Below the pieces are notes generated by a model. The model saw only the letters and a list, made by a program, of their open reading frames with translations, was not told the origin of the DNA and did not search any database. A DNA stretch of 64,000 bases, taken from assembly GCA_944342015.1 (NCBI GenBank), contig CALVMC010000006.1, positions 1 through 64,000 on the forward strand. The letters are read 5' to 3'. Of the stretch, positions 56,315 to 64,000 are shown piece by piece. A program made the position numbers and the translations under genes. The DNA comes from an uncultured Clostridia bacterium (GTDB lineage: Bacteria; Bacillota; Clostridia; Christensenellales; CALVMC01). Position 1 is the stretch's first letter. Each line of letters begins with the position of its first letter.

Positions 56315-57202
56315 TTAAGCCTCCTTTTTGACGAAGGGAAGACCTAAAAGTTTAAGAAACTCTTTTGCTTCTTCGTCGTTTTTAGCGGTAGTTACGAAGC
56401 AGATATCGAAACCTCTGATTTTTTCTATCTGGTCATAAGATATTTCCGGGAAAATAAGCTGTTCCTTGATACCGGTAGCGTAATTTCCTCTGCCGTCGAA
56501 AGACTTATCCGAAAGGCCTCTGAAATCTCTAACTCTCGGTAAAGCTATTGAAATAAACTTATCGAGAAAATCGTACATTCTTTCTCCTCTCAGCGTTACT
56601 TTCGCACCGATAACTGCGCCCTGTCTGAGTTTGAAGTTTGCGACGCTCTTTTTGGCTTTTGTCGGAATAGGTTTCTGACCTGCAATCATTTTCAATTCTT
56701 CGATAGCCATCTGAACGCTTTTAGAATTGTCTTTTACATCGCCGAGTCCCATATTAAGAACTATCTTATCGAGCTTCGGAACCTGATTGATGTTTTTATA
56801 TCCGAACTTTTTGATAAGAGCGGGAACAACGGTATTTTTATAATGAAGCTTTAATCTGCTTTGTTCTGCGTCGCTCTTTTTTGCGGGAGCCTTCTTTTCG
56901 GCTACGGCTTTTTTGGGAGCGGCAGAAGTTTTGCTCTCGGTTTTTGCGGGAGCTTCGCTTTCAGCAGCCGCTTTTGCAGTTGTCTTGCTTGCAGCCGGCT
57001 TCTTTGCAGCCGTTGTTTTAGAAGCAGCGGTCTTTTTAACGGTTTCGCTTTTCTCGTTTACCGTTTTTGCGGAAGCACTCTTTTCGGTTGCCGTTTTTGC
57101 GACTGTTTTCTTTTCCGCAGAAGCCTTGCTTTCGGTTGTCTTTTTAGCTTTTTCTTTTTCGGTTGCAGTTTCCTTAGCAACCTGAACTTTATTTTCAGCC
57201 AC
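56315..57202 (-). CDS. rplE: 50S ribosomal protein L5 with long N-terminal extension
   Basis: 295 residues against about 179 in the family. Residues about 115-295 are ordinary L5 ([38 protein letters not shown]). Residues 1-114 are a Lys/Ala/Thr/Glu-rich, probably disordered tail. Translation starts at GTG 57202, overlapping the rplX stop (TAGTG), with GGAGG 9 nt upstream inside the last rplX codons. No internal Met precedes the core, so the extension is likely made. L5 holds 5S rRNA and touches P-site tRNA. Confidence 0.95.
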   Translation of the reverse strand: MAENKVQVAKETATEKEKAKKTTESKASAEKKTVAKTATEKSASAKTVNEKSETVKKTAASKTTAAKKPAASKTTAKAAAESEAPAKTESKTSAAPKKAVAEKKAPAKKSDAEQSRLKLHYKNTVVPALIKKFGYKNINQVPKLDKIVLNMGLGDVKDNSKSVQMAIEELKMIAGQKPIPTKAKKSVANFKLRQGAVIGAKVTLRGERMYDFLDKFISIALPRVRDFRGLSDKSFDGRGNYATGIKEQLIFPEISYDQIEKIRGFDICFVTTAKNDEEAKEFLKLLGLPFVKKEA

Positions 57203-57747
57203 TATTCTTTACCTCCGTCTGAGGTTTTATCGGCGTCGGCCGCCGTCCTCTTTTTTACTGTGGTTTTAACTTCGGTTTTGACTTCGGTTGTATTTTCTGC
57301 TGCCGAAGTTTTCTTTTTGGGAGCGTTCTTTTTTACGGGTTCGGCGGAAGTCTCGGCTTCTTTACCGTCGGTTTTCTTTACTGCCTTTTTAGCCTTTTTA
57401 ACGGCGGTTTTTGCTTTGTTTTCGGCAATAACCGAACCGCATTTTACGCATACCCTGACTTTATTTTCTTTTCCGTCGTTATTTTCGATTTTATGACCTA
57501 CTCTTGTAGGTTTGCCGCAGCTTGCGCAAACGAGCATTACATTGGAAACGTCGATAGAACCTTCTCTTTTGACTATTCCGCCCTTTTGCTGAGCGTTTCT
57601 GGGCTTTGTGTGTTTTGAAACGATATTGACGCCTTCTACGACAACACGGTGCTGGTCTTTAAGAACGGCAATAACTTGTCCCGATTTACCTTTATCCTTA
57701 CCGCTTATAACTTTAACGGCGTCGCCTTTTTTAATACTGTAATTCAT
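57202..57747 (-). CDS. rplX: 50S ribosomal protein L24 with long C-terminal tail
   Basis: 181 residues against about 103. The core (1 to about 108) has the KOW motif ([20 protein letters not shown]) and a zinc-ribbon-like pair CASC (74-77) and CVKC (100-103). Residues 109-181 are a Lys/Ala/Thr/Glu-rich tail ([20 protein letters not shown]) of the same composition as the adjoining L5 extension. L24 initiates 50S assembly and sits by the tunnel exit. Confidence 0.95.
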   Translation of the reverse strand: MNYSIKKGDAVKVISGKDKGKSGQVIAVLKDQHRVVVEGVNIVSKHTKPRNAQQKGGIVKREGSIDVSNVMLVCASCGKPTRVGHKIENNDGKENKVRVCVKCGSVIAENKAKTAVKKAKKAVKKTDGKEAETSAEPVKKNAPKKKTSAAENTTEVKTEVKTTVKKRTAADADKTSDGGKE

Positions 57748-57759
57748 TTTACTCCTCCA

Positions 57760-58128
57760 TTAAAGCACTTCGGGGGCAAGAGAAATAATCTTCATATAAT
57801 CTTTTTCTCTGAGTTCCCTTGCGATAGGCCCGAAGATACGGGTTCCTCTTGGCATTTTCTGGTTATCTATAATAACTGCGGCATTATCGTCGAATCTGAT
57901 ATGAGAACCGTCGGGTCTTCCTATACCCTTACTTGTTCTGACGATAACCGCCTTTACGACATCGCCTTTTTTTACTACGCCGCCGGGAGAAGCGGATTTA
58001 ACAGAAGCTACGATAACATCGCCTATGTTGCCGCTTCTTCTGAAAGAACCGCCAAGCACTCTGATACACATAAGTTCCTTAGCACCGGTATTATCGGCTA
58101 CATTGAGTCTTGTTTGTGGTTGTATCAT
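57760..58128 (-). CDS. rplN: 50S ribosomal protein L14
   Basis: 122 residues, standard: [27 protein letters not shown] and the C-terminal [29 protein letters not shown]. It forms inter-subunit bridges with 16S rRNA. Confidence 0.98.
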   Translation of the reverse strand: MIQPQTRLNVADNTGAKELMCIRVLGGSFRRSGNIGDVIVASVKSASPGGVVKKGDVVKAVIVRTSKGIGRPDGSHIRFDDNAAVIIDNQKMPRGTRIFGPIARELREKDYMKIISLAPEVL

Positions 58129-58139
58129 TATCCTTCCTC

Positions 58140-58409
58140 CTATTTAGCCTTTTCGATAATTTCTACAAGGCGCCAGCATTTGTCTTTGCTTAAAGGTCTT
58201 GTTTCGGCTATTAAAACTTTATCGCCGATACCGCAAGCATTCTGCTCGTCGTGAGCTTTAAGCTTTTTGGTTCTGTTGATTGTCTTCTTATATAACGGAT
58301 GTCTTACCTTTTCGGCTATTGCAACCACAATGGTTTTATCCATTTTGTCGCTGACCACAAGGCCGACTCTCGTTTTTCTCAGATTTCTCTGCACATTGTT
58401 TTCTGCCAT
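58140..58409 (-). CDS. rpsQ: 30S ribosomal protein S17
   Basis: 89 residues, OB fold: [45 protein letters not shown]. It is a primary binder of the 16S 5' domain, in the standard position between rpmC and rplN. Confidence 0.97.
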   Translation of the reverse strand: MAENNVQRNLRKTRVGLVVSDKMDKTIVVAIAEKVRHPLYKKTINRTKKLKAHDEQNACGIGDKVLIAETRPLSKDKCWRLVEIIEKAK

Positions 58410-58420
58410 TTTCCTGCCTC

Positions 58421-58654
58421 CTACTTAGCCTTTCTGGCCGTTTTTTTGGACGGCTCTTTGGCAATATTCAACTCTCTTTGACGAATAACGGTTTTAACTC
58501 TCGCTATATCTTTTTTACACTGTGAAAGCTGATTTCCGTTAGTAAGCTGACCGGTTGCGTGTTTGAAGCGGAGATTGAAAAGTTCCTGTTTCAATGCGCC
58601 CAATTTTACCGCTAATTCTTCGTTGTTCATTTCGAATATTTCTTTGGTTTTCAT
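58421..58654 (-). CDS. rpmC: 50S ribosomal protein L29
   Basis: 77 residues, two long helices: [29 protein letters not shown], with a basic C-terminal tail (SKKTARKAK) longer than the minimal form. It sits at the tunnel exit with L23 and helps dock SRP/trigger factor. Its start overlaps the rplP stop by one base. Confidence 0.97.
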   Translation of the reverse strand: MKTKEIFEMNNEELAVKLGALKQELFNLRFKHATGQLTNGNQLSQCKKDIARVKTVIRQRELNIAKEPSKKTARKAK

Positions 58655-59103
58655 CAGACGTTACCTCCTGCGGTGTCCGCATCGAGTTTGTTTTGCTCGT
58701 CTCTGAGCATGATTTTTGTTCCTATTCCGAGTTTGTGAGAGGCAAGTCTTAAAGCTTCTCTTGCGATTTCCTCGGAAACTCCTGCCATTTCGAAAAGGAC
58801 TCTGCCCGGTTTAACAACCGCTACCCAATATTCGGGAGCGCCTTTACCGCTACCCATACGGGTTTCGGCAGGTTTTTTGGTAACCGGTTTGTGCGGGAAT
58901 ATGTCTATCCATACTTTACCGCCTCTTTTAGTGTATCTTGTCATAGCGATACGGGCAGCTTCTATCTGATTAGAGGTAAGCCATCCGGGTTCTGTTGCGA
59001 CCAAACCTATTTCACCGTAAGCAATAATGTTACCTTTGGTTGCACGACCTTTCATTCTGCCACGATGAACACGTCTTCTTTTAACTCTTTTAGGCATTAA
59101 CAT
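58654..59103 (-). CDS. rplP: 50S ribosomal protein L16
   Basis: 149 residues from the ATG at 59103 ([19 protein letters not shown]), with AAGGAGG 8 nt upstream; longer in-frame starts lie within rpsC. The loop [21 protein letters not shown] is conserved. It shapes the A-site tRNA elbow contact. It overlaps the end of rpsC by 14 nt. Confidence 0.97.
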   Translation of the reverse strand: MLMPKRVKRRRVHRGRMKGRATKGNIIAYGEIGLVATEPGWLTSNQIEAARIAMTRYTKRGGKVWIDIFPHKPVTKKPAETRMGSGKGAPEYWVAVVKPGRVLFEMAGVSEEIAREALRLASHKLGIGTKIMLRDEQNKLDADTAGGNV

Positions 59104-59767
59104 TTGCATTACCTCCTTCGGCTTTCTTTTCAGCCTTAGTGAAAATTTCACCTTTGTAAATCCAAACTTTAACGCCGATGATACCGAATGTCGTAAGAGC
59201 TTCGGCAAATCCGTAATCGATATCCGCTCTTAAAGTTTGAAGAGGAATAGAACCCTCGTGATAGTGTTCCGATCTTGCGATTTCAGCGCCGTCAAGTCTG
59301 CCGGAAACCATGGTTTTGATACCTTTTGCTCCGCCCTTCATAGCCTTGGACATTGCCTGCTTCATAGATCTTCTGAAAGAAGCTCTTTTTTCAAGCTGTG
59401 AAGCGATATTTTCCGCTACAAGCTGAGCGTCGATATCGGGTCTTTTAACCTCGTGAATATTTATGTTTACATTTTTATCTTTGCACATTGCGCTGACTTC
59501 TTTTTTGATTATTTCAACGCCTGCGCCTGCTTTTCCTATAACGACACCCGGACGAGCCGTATAAATATTAACATTGAGTTTGTTAGCGGCTCTGTCGATG
59601 GTGATTTTGGAAATACCCGACTGATAATATTTCTTTTTAAGGAATTTTCTGATATTGTAATCTTCTATAAGATTTGCCGAAAAATCCTTTTTCGAAGCAT
59701 ACCATTGAGTATCCCAATCTTTTATTATGCCTACTCTTAAACCATGCGGATTAACTTTCTGTCCCAT
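59090..59767 (-). CDS. rpsC: 30S ribosomal protein S3
   Basis: 225 residues: [23 protein letters not shown], a KH type II domain ([19 protein letters not shown]) and the C-terminal S3 domain ([22 protein letters not shown]). It lines the mRNA entry tunnel. It follows rplV by 10 nt. Confidence 0.98.
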   Translation of the reverse strand: MGQKVNPHGLRVGIIKDWDTQWYASKKDFSANLIEDYNIRKFLKKKYYQSGISKITIDRAANKLNVNIYTARPGVVIGKAGAGVEIIKKEVSAMCKDKNVNINIHEVKRPDIDAQLVAENIASQLEKRASFRRSMKQAMSKAMKGGAKGIKTMVSGRLDGAEIARSEHYHEGSIPLQTLRADIDYGFAEALTTFGIIGVKVWIYKGEIFTKAEKKAEGGNANVNA

Positions 59768-59777
59768 TCTGTCCTCC

Positions 59778-60167
59778 TTAGGCGTTTACCGTATCGAGTA
59801 TAACGGTAATATGACTTGTTCTTTTATTTATTCTGTGCGCTCTGCCGTGAGAAACGGGATTGATACGTTTAAGTATCGGACCCTGATCGCAGAAAGCTTC
59901 GGCTATAAATAAATCGCTTTTGCTGAGGTTCATATTGTTCTCCGCATTAGCCGCAGCCGAGTTAACCAATTTAAGCACGGGTTCGGAAGCAGCTTTCGGA
60001 GTATTTTTGAGTATAGCGACAGCGTCGGTATACTTAGCGCCTCTTATTATATCGAGGACTATTCTCACTTTATAAGGAGAAATTCTGACATATTTAGCGA
60101 CAGCTTTTGGTCTTTTGTCCGCATTGGCTTTACGCTGAGCGGCTTTTTCTCTGATTCTTGTAGCCAT
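59778..60167 (-). CDS. rplV: 50S ribosomal protein L22
   Basis: 129 residues, with a basic N-terminal extension ([19 protein letters not shown]) before the usual [22 protein letters not shown]. The beta-hairpin tip [18 protein letters not shown] reaches into the exit tunnel near the macrolide site. Confidence 0.97.
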   Translation of the reverse strand: MATRIREKAAQRKANADKRPKAVAKYVRISPYKVRIVLDIIRGAKYTDAVAILKNTPKAASEPVLKLVNSAAANAENNMNLSKSDLFIAEAFCDQGPILKRINPVSHGRAHRINKRTSHITVILDTVNA

Positions 60168-60179
60168 TTTATCCTCCTA

Positions 60180-60458
60180 TTACTTCTTGCCCGTGGTTTT
60201 TTCACCGGCGTGACCTTTAAAGGTTCTTGTGGGAGCGAACTCCCCGAGTTTATATCCTACCAAATCTTCGGTGATATAAACGGGCACATGTTTTCTTCCG
60301 TCGTGAACGGCTATTGTATGGCCGACCATTTCGGGAAATATCGTAGACGAGCGTGACCAGGTTTTAATAACCTTTTTTTCGTTCTTCTCGTTCATTTCGT
60401 TTATTTTTTTCATAAGGCTTTCTTGCACGAAAGGACCTTTTTTAACAGACCTGCTCAT
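60180..60458 (-). CDS. rpsS: 30S ribosomal protein S19
   Basis: 92 residues, standard: [64 protein letters not shown]. It lies in the 30S head, partnered with S13. Confidence 0.98.
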   Translation of the reverse strand: MSRSVKKGPFVQESLMKKINEMNEKNEKKVIKTWSRSSTIFPEMVGHTIAVHDGRKHVPVYITEDLVGYKLGEFAPTRTFKGHAGEKTTGKK

Positions 60459-60471
60459 TTATATCCTCCAA

Positions 60472-61299
60472 TTAATTGACACGCTTGATAATATATTTAT
60501 CGGTGTTATTCTTTTTCTTTCTGGTTTTATAACCCAAAGTAGGTTTGCCCCAGGGAGAAACAGGACCTGCCATACCGACAGGAGACTTGCCTTCTCCGCC
60601 GCCGTGCGGGTGGTCGCACGGGTTCATAACGACACCCCTTACGGAAGGTCTTATACCCATATGGCGCTTTCTTCCCGCTTTACCGAGAGAGATGATTTCG
60701 TTTTCGATATTTCCGACCTGCCCTATCGTGGCTCTGCAATTAATGAGTATGTAACGCATTTCGCCACTCGGCATTCTTATGATAGCGTACTTACCTTCTT
60801 TTGCCATAAGCTGAGCTTCGATACCGGCAGACCTTGCAATCTGACCGCCCCTTCCCGGGTTAAGTTCTATATTGTGAACCATGGTACCTACGGGAATATT
60901 TGCAAGCGGAAGACAGTTTCCTACTTTGATATCCGCATTTTCGCCGCTTGTTATTATATCGCCTTTATTAAGACCTACGGGAGCGAGAATATATCTCTTT
61001 TCGCCGTCGGCATAGTTTAATAAAGCAATATTTGCGGTACGGTTCGGATCGTATTCTATTGAAACAACCTTTGCGGGTATGTTATCCTTATTTCTTTTGA
61101 AATCTATAATTCTGTACTTCTGTCTGTTTCCGCCGCCTATATGCCTTACGGTAATTCTGCCCTTGGCGTTTCTGCCGCCCGATTTGGACTTGGAAACGAG
61201 AAGGCTTTTACAAGGCTTGTCGGTAGTAATTTCCGAATAAGTCGAAGTCGTGTAGAAACGACGGGCAGGAGAAGTAGGTTTATATCTTTTAACAGCCAT
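60472..61299 (-). CDS. rplB: 50S ribosomal protein L2
   Basis: 275 residues, standard: [22 protein letters not shown], the central OB/SH3 domains, and the conserved loop [21 protein letters not shown] with the His that supports peptidyl-transferase assembly. It follows rplW by 14 nt. Confidence 0.98.
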   Translation of the reverse strand: MAVKRYKPTSPARRFYTTSTYSEITTDKPCKSLLVSKSKSGGRNAKGRITVRHIGGGNRQKYRIIDFKRNKDNIPAKVVSIEYDPNRTANIALLNYADGEKRYILAPVGLNKGDIITSGENADIKVGNCLPLANIPVGTMVHNIELNPGRGGQIARSAGIEAQLMAKEGKYAIIRMPSGEMRYILINCRATIGQVGNIENEIISLGKAGRKRHMGIRPSVRGVVMNPCDHPHGGGEGKSPVGMAGPVSPWGKPTLGYKTRKKKNNTDKYIIKRVN

Positions 61300-61313
61300 T
61301 TTTTAATCCTCCT

Positions 61314-61604
61314 TTATGCCAGACTCTCGAAGAACTCGATTGCCTTGCTCTCCTTAGTAAGCTGAACTACAGCTTTTTTGAAATTCGGGCGTCTGCCCTC
61401 GTATTTACCTTGTCTTTTAAGTTTGCCCTCGCAGTTTATTGTATTGACCTTAGCCACTTTTACGCCGAATATTTCTTCGACGGCGGTCTTTATCTGCGTT
61501 TTTGTTGCCGACGGAATAACTTTGAAAGTATATCTCTTTTCGGCGATACCCGAATAACTTTTTTCCGAAAGAACGGGTTTAATAATTATATCGTAAGAAT
61601 TCAT
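61314..61604 (-). CDS. rplW: 50S ribosomal protein L23
   Basis: 96 residues from the ATG at 61604 ([17 protein letters not shown]), which overlaps the rplD stop by one base (TAATG); a longer in-frame start lies inside rplD. L23 docks trigger factor and SRP at the tunnel exit. Confidence 0.97.
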   Translation of the reverse strand: MNSYDIIIKPVLSEKSYSGIAEKRYTFKVIPSATKTQIKTAVEEIFGVKVAKVNTINCEGKLKRQGKYEGRRPNFKKAVVQLTKESKAIEFFESLA

Positions 61605-62230
61605 TAAGCGTAGACCTCCTGAATTTTTTTGATAGCCTCTTTTGAGATGACGCATTTTGCGTTACGCACGAGGTCGTACACATTTATGGAATCGACATTG
61701 AGAGTGGTAAGCTCTTCGATGTTTTTAGAAGCTCTTAAAACGTTTTCGTCGTCGTTTTCGAGAACGAAAAGGGTCTTTTTGTCGAAACCGAAAGCCTTTA
61801 ATATTGCGGCTATATTTTTTGTTTTAGCTTCTTCTATTGCGAATGAATCGATAACAAGGATATCTCCGTCCGCAAGTTTTTTGGAAAGTGCGCTTACCAA
61901 AGCCGCTTTTTTCATTTTCTTATTGATTTTCTGAGAAAAGTCTCTCGGCTTGGGAGCGAAAACCACGCCGCCCTTTATCCATTGCGGAGAACGGATAGAA
62001 CCTTGACGGGCTCTTCCGGTACCTTTCTGACGCCAGGGCTTTGCGCCGCCGCCTCTTACTTCGCTTCTTGTTAAAGTGGATTTTGTTCCCTGTCTTTTGT
62101 TAGCGAGCTGAGCTACGACAACCTGATGAATGAGAGATTCGTTATATTCGCGTTCGAACACTTCGCTTTTAAGCTGCATCGAACCTACAACATTGGCGTT
62201 TTTATCATATACTTTAACTTTCATACTCAT
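61604..62230 (-). CDS. rplD: 50S ribosomal protein L4
   Basis: 208 residues. The extended tunnel loop ([35 protein letters not shown]) is intact. It is a tunnel-constriction protein and, in many bacteria, the autoregulator of the S10 operon. GGAGG precedes the ATG at 62230. Confidence 0.97.
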   Translation of the reverse strand: MSMKVKVYDKNANVVGSMQLKSEVFEREYNESLIHQVVVAQLANKRQGTKSTLTRSEVRGGGAKPWRQKGTGRARQGSIRSPQWIKGGVVFAPKPRDFSQKINKKMKKAALVSALSKKLADGDILVIDSFAIEEAKTKNIAAILKAFGFDKKTLFVLENDDENVLRASKNIEELTTLNVDSINVYDLVRNAKCVISKEAIKKIQEVYA

Positions 62231-62241
62231 TTTAAGCCTCC

Positions 62242-62871
62242 TTACGCCTTCACGGACTGCTTAACGATAAGCAAGCCGCCTTTGGCTCCGGGCACTGCGC
62301 CTTTTACGAGAAGGAGATTTCTTCCTTCGTCGATTTTGACGATTTCGAGGTTCTGAACAGTTACCTGTTCGTTACCGTACTGACCGGGCATCTTTTTATT
62401 TTTGAAAACTCTCGAAGGGTCGGAGTTTGCAGAAAGCGAACCTACTCCCCTATGATAACCTGAACCGTGAGCCATAGGTCCTCTGTGGGTGTTCCATCTC
62501 TGAATGGTTCCCGAAAAACCTCTACCCTTTGAAGTTCCGGTAATATCCACCTTGTCGCCTGCGCTGAATACCGAACATTTGATTTCCTGTCCGACTTCGT
62601 AGGCAGAGCAATCGTCGAGTTTAAGTTCTCTTAAAAATCTGCAAGGCGTAACCTTAGCCTTTTCATACTGACCTTTAACCGGTTTTGTTACATTTTTTTC
62701 CTTAACGGTGCCGAAGGCAACCTGAACGGCATCGTATCCGTCTTTATCGACGGTTTTCTTCTGAACGATAGGGCAAGGTCCGGCTTCTATAACGGTAACC
62801 GGAATCATTATGCCGTCTTCTTTGAAGATTTGGCTCATACCGAGCTTTTTTCCAATGATTGCTTTATTCAT
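62242..62871 (-). CDS. rplC: 50S ribosomal protein L3
   Basis: 209 residues: IGKKLGMSQIFKEDGIMIPVTVIEAGPC, VDITGTSKGRGFSGTIQRW and the loop HRGPMAHGSGYHRGVGSL that reaches toward the peptidyl-transferase centre. It initiates 50S assembly. Confidence 0.98.
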   Translation of the reverse strand: MNKAIIGKKLGMSQIFKEDGIMIPVTVIEAGPCPIVQKKTVDKDGYDAVQVAFGTVKEKNVTKPVKGQYEKAKVTPCRFLRELKLDDCSAYEVGQEIKCSVFSAGDKVDITGTSKGRGFSGTIQRWNTHRGPMAHGSGYHRGVGSLSANSDPSRVFKNKKMPGQYGNEQVTVQNLEIVKIDEGRNLLLVKGAVPGAKGGLLIVKQSVKA

Positions 62872-62898
62872 AAATAAAGTTCATCCTCCGCTTTTTTA

Positions 62899-63207
62899 TT
62901 ACAGTTTTATTTTTATATCCACGCCTGCGGGCAAATCGAGTTTCATTAAAGAATCGACTGTCTTCGAAGTAGGATTATAAATATCGATTAATCTTTTATG
63001 AGTTCTGAGTTCGAACTGTTCTCTGCTGTCCTTGTCTTTGTGAGGAGCTCTGAGAATTGTTACAACTTCCTTTTCGGTAGGAAGAGGAATAGGACCGGAA
63101 ACTTTGATACCGGTGCTTTTAACGGTTTCCACTATTCTTGCAGCGGAACTGTCGATTAAGTTGTGGTCGTAAGCTTTAAGCTTGATTCTGATTTTTTGAC
63201 CTGCCAT
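62899..63207 (-). CDS. rpsJ: 30S ribosomal protein S10 (NusE)
   Basis: 102 residues, standard: [29 protein letters not shown] and [39 protein letters not shown]. It is a 30S head protein and also a partner of NusB/NusG in antitermination. It is the first gene of the long S10-spc cluster, with a leader of about 210 nt from a strong promoter. AGGAGG precedes the ATG. Confidence 0.98.
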   Translation of the reverse strand: MAGQKIRIKLKAYDHNLIDSSAARIVETVKSTGIKVSGPIPLPTEKEVVTILRAPHKDKDSREQFELRTHKRLIDIYNPTSKTVDSLMKLDLPAGVDIKIKL

Positions 63208-63314
63208 AGGTGTTCAATCCTCCTGTTTATACCCGGATAGCGGTTGACTTATGAGAGCCTGACCTATATATAAAGGACTTGCCGTTCACTCGTTCGTGTG
63301 TGTCGCTGCCCGCT

Positions 63315-63340
63315 TTTTAAAAAAGGGTTTCCCCTTTCCG
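63315..63340 (-). promoter_or_regulatory. Terminator-like hairpin in the S10 leader
   Basis: Minus-strand RNA AAAGGG-GAAA-CCCTTT (63332-63337 with 63322-63327), a GAAA tetraloop stem followed by more U residues. It lies mid-leader between the promoter and rpsJ. L4-mediated attenuation is known for S10 leaders elsewhere; that this hairpin serves it is inference. Confidence 0.45.
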
Positions 63341-63422
63341 GTCGTTTAATTATTTAAACTAGTCCGCGAAAACTATCCCGTAGGTAACCTTCCGCATCAT
63401 CCTTTTTTTGTGCAGCTTTTAT

Positions 63423-63451
63423 ATTCTATAATAAAAAAAATTCCTTGTCAA
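63423..63451 (-). promoter_or_regulatory. Promoter of the S10 operon
   Basis: Minus strand: perfect -35 TTGACA (63446-63451), 17-nt spacer, -10 TAGAAT (63423-63428), start near 63416. The -35 lies inside the terminator of the preceding gene. Confidence 0.85.
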
Positions 63452-63466
63452 ACATTTTGCAAGGAA
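63433..63466 (-). terminator. Terminator of the gene at the right edge
   Basis: Stem TTCCTTG/CAAGGAA with an inner CAAA/TTTG and a run of eight T on the minus strand. It ends the truncated gene 63527-64000 and overlaps the S10 promoter. Confidence 0.8.
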
Positions 63467-63526
63467 ATTTTTTAATTTTTTTACGGCTTCTTGTTCGGTT
63501 TTTAACGGAAATTTTTACCTTTAATT

Positions 63527-64000
63527 TTAATTTTCCGGCTTCTTTATATTTTTCAAAGGATCGTTGTTATCATAACTCAACTGTTGATTTGCGTTTCCGT
63601 TTTCATAACTTATGTTCGATACCCCGAATGCGTTGAGCAGTCCTTCTTCGTCCGAAATTTCCTGATTAGCCGTATATAAATCGTCCCAACCGTATCCGTA
63701 TGTCAGAATATTATCGACAAAAGAATGGGAATATCCGGTCGGCTGAGCTTTTGCATATCCGTTATTGTTTTCGGATTTTGTATTTAAATTATCCGCACCG
63801 GTTTTGCTTGAAATATCGGCATTTAGAGAAATGTCGTCTTTGCGTGTTTCGCTTTCTTTAAACGAATCCGATTTTATCTCTTGAGAAATACTTTGCTTTA
63901 CCGGCTCTTCTTGAACGGTTTCTTTTATTTCCTGTTTGCTTTCAAAATTAGTTCTGTCGTCGTTATTTGCTTTTTCGTTCGTCCTGCTTGAATAATTGCG
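63527..64000 (-). CDS. 3' part of an unknown gene, cut by the window edge
   Basis: 157 codons remain open to the edge; the start lies outside. The product is strongly polar and probably disordered: rich in Asn, Ser, Glu, Lys and Asp (NEKANNDDRTNFESKQ), with a Tyr/Asp-rich patch (ILTYGYGWDDLYTANQ) and a basic end IKKPEN. No domain is recognisable. The stop is followed about 60 nt later by a strong terminator, supporting a real gene. It may be the tail of a larger secreted, membrane or cell-division protein. Confidence 0.6.
   Translation of the reverse strand, partial: RNYSSRTNEKANNDDRTNFESKQEIKETVQEEPVKQSISQEIKSDSFKESETRKDDISLNADISSKTGADNLNTKSENNNGYAKAQPTGYSHSFVDNILTYGYGWDDLYTANQEISDEEGLLNAFGVSNISYENGNANQQLSYDNNDPLKNIKKPEN

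Noticed and set aside
1-64000. Mobile elements, prophage genes, CRISPR arrays or defence systems
   Set aside because: No transposase, integrase, repeat-spacer array or toxin-antitoxin pair was seen; the window is housekeeping throughout.

Overview
The window reads as a chromosomal segment of a low-GC, AT-rich Firmicute, most likely an uncultured member of the Clostridia. The evidence is the AddAB nuclease pair, a DUF1540 protein, an IspD-IspF fusion, a KOW protein between map and infA, zinc-type S14/L33/L36, S-box and L10-leader RNAs, and AGGAGG ribosome-binding sites. Nearly everything is core information-processing machinery. I saw no prophage, insertion sequence, CRISPR array or defence island.

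Layout. Positions 1-342 hold a tRNA-Ala/tRNA-Ile pair (minus strand) with its own strong promoter, running toward an edge that looks like the spacer before a 23S rRNA, but with no 16S gene upstream. Next come corA with a leader ORF, an unknown membrane protein behind addB-addA, and a short plus-strand block (lipoprotein, unknown protein, YugP-like metalloprotease). Positions 12.3-22.2 kb hold rplI, DUF1540, the rpmG-secE-nusG-rplK-rplA-rplJ-rplL cluster, a 46-codon cysteine-rich peptide gene, tuf, and rpsL-rpsG-fusA. Positions 22.3-44 kb hold tsaD, prfB, secA, comF, recD2, metK (with a SAM-I riboswitch), rpoC, rpoB and carA-carB. A plus-strand island at 44.5-46.7 kb carries a HAD phosphatase, rqcP and ispDF. 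Positions 46.8-63.2 kb are the complete S10-spc-alpha supercluster, read leftward from rpsJ to rplQ. A truncated unknown gene touches the right edge.

The blocks of the usual secE-nusG-L11-L12-rpoBC-str-S10 string are all here on one strand but permuted. On the transcribed strand the order is S10/spc/alpha, carAB, rpoBC-metK, secA-prfB, str, L11-L12. Most blocks have recovered promoters of their own (TTGACA-17-TATAAT type) and structured leaders: L10 attenuator, S-box, a PyrR-like attenuator at carAB, and structured str, rpoB and S10 leaders.

Observations I would follow first: (1) carB is broken by what looks like loss of one copy of an 8-bp direct repeat; (2) a well-expressed-looking cysteine-rich mini-gene lies between rpmG and tuf; (3) three genes have an extended -10 box ending exactly 6 nt before ATG and no Shine-Dalgarno, so their mRNAs look leaderless; (4) L24 and L5 carry long Lys/Ala/Thr-rich tails that abut at their shared gene boundary; (5) the rRNA operon appears split; (6) metK's SAM riboswitch starts only 13 nt after the rpoC stop.
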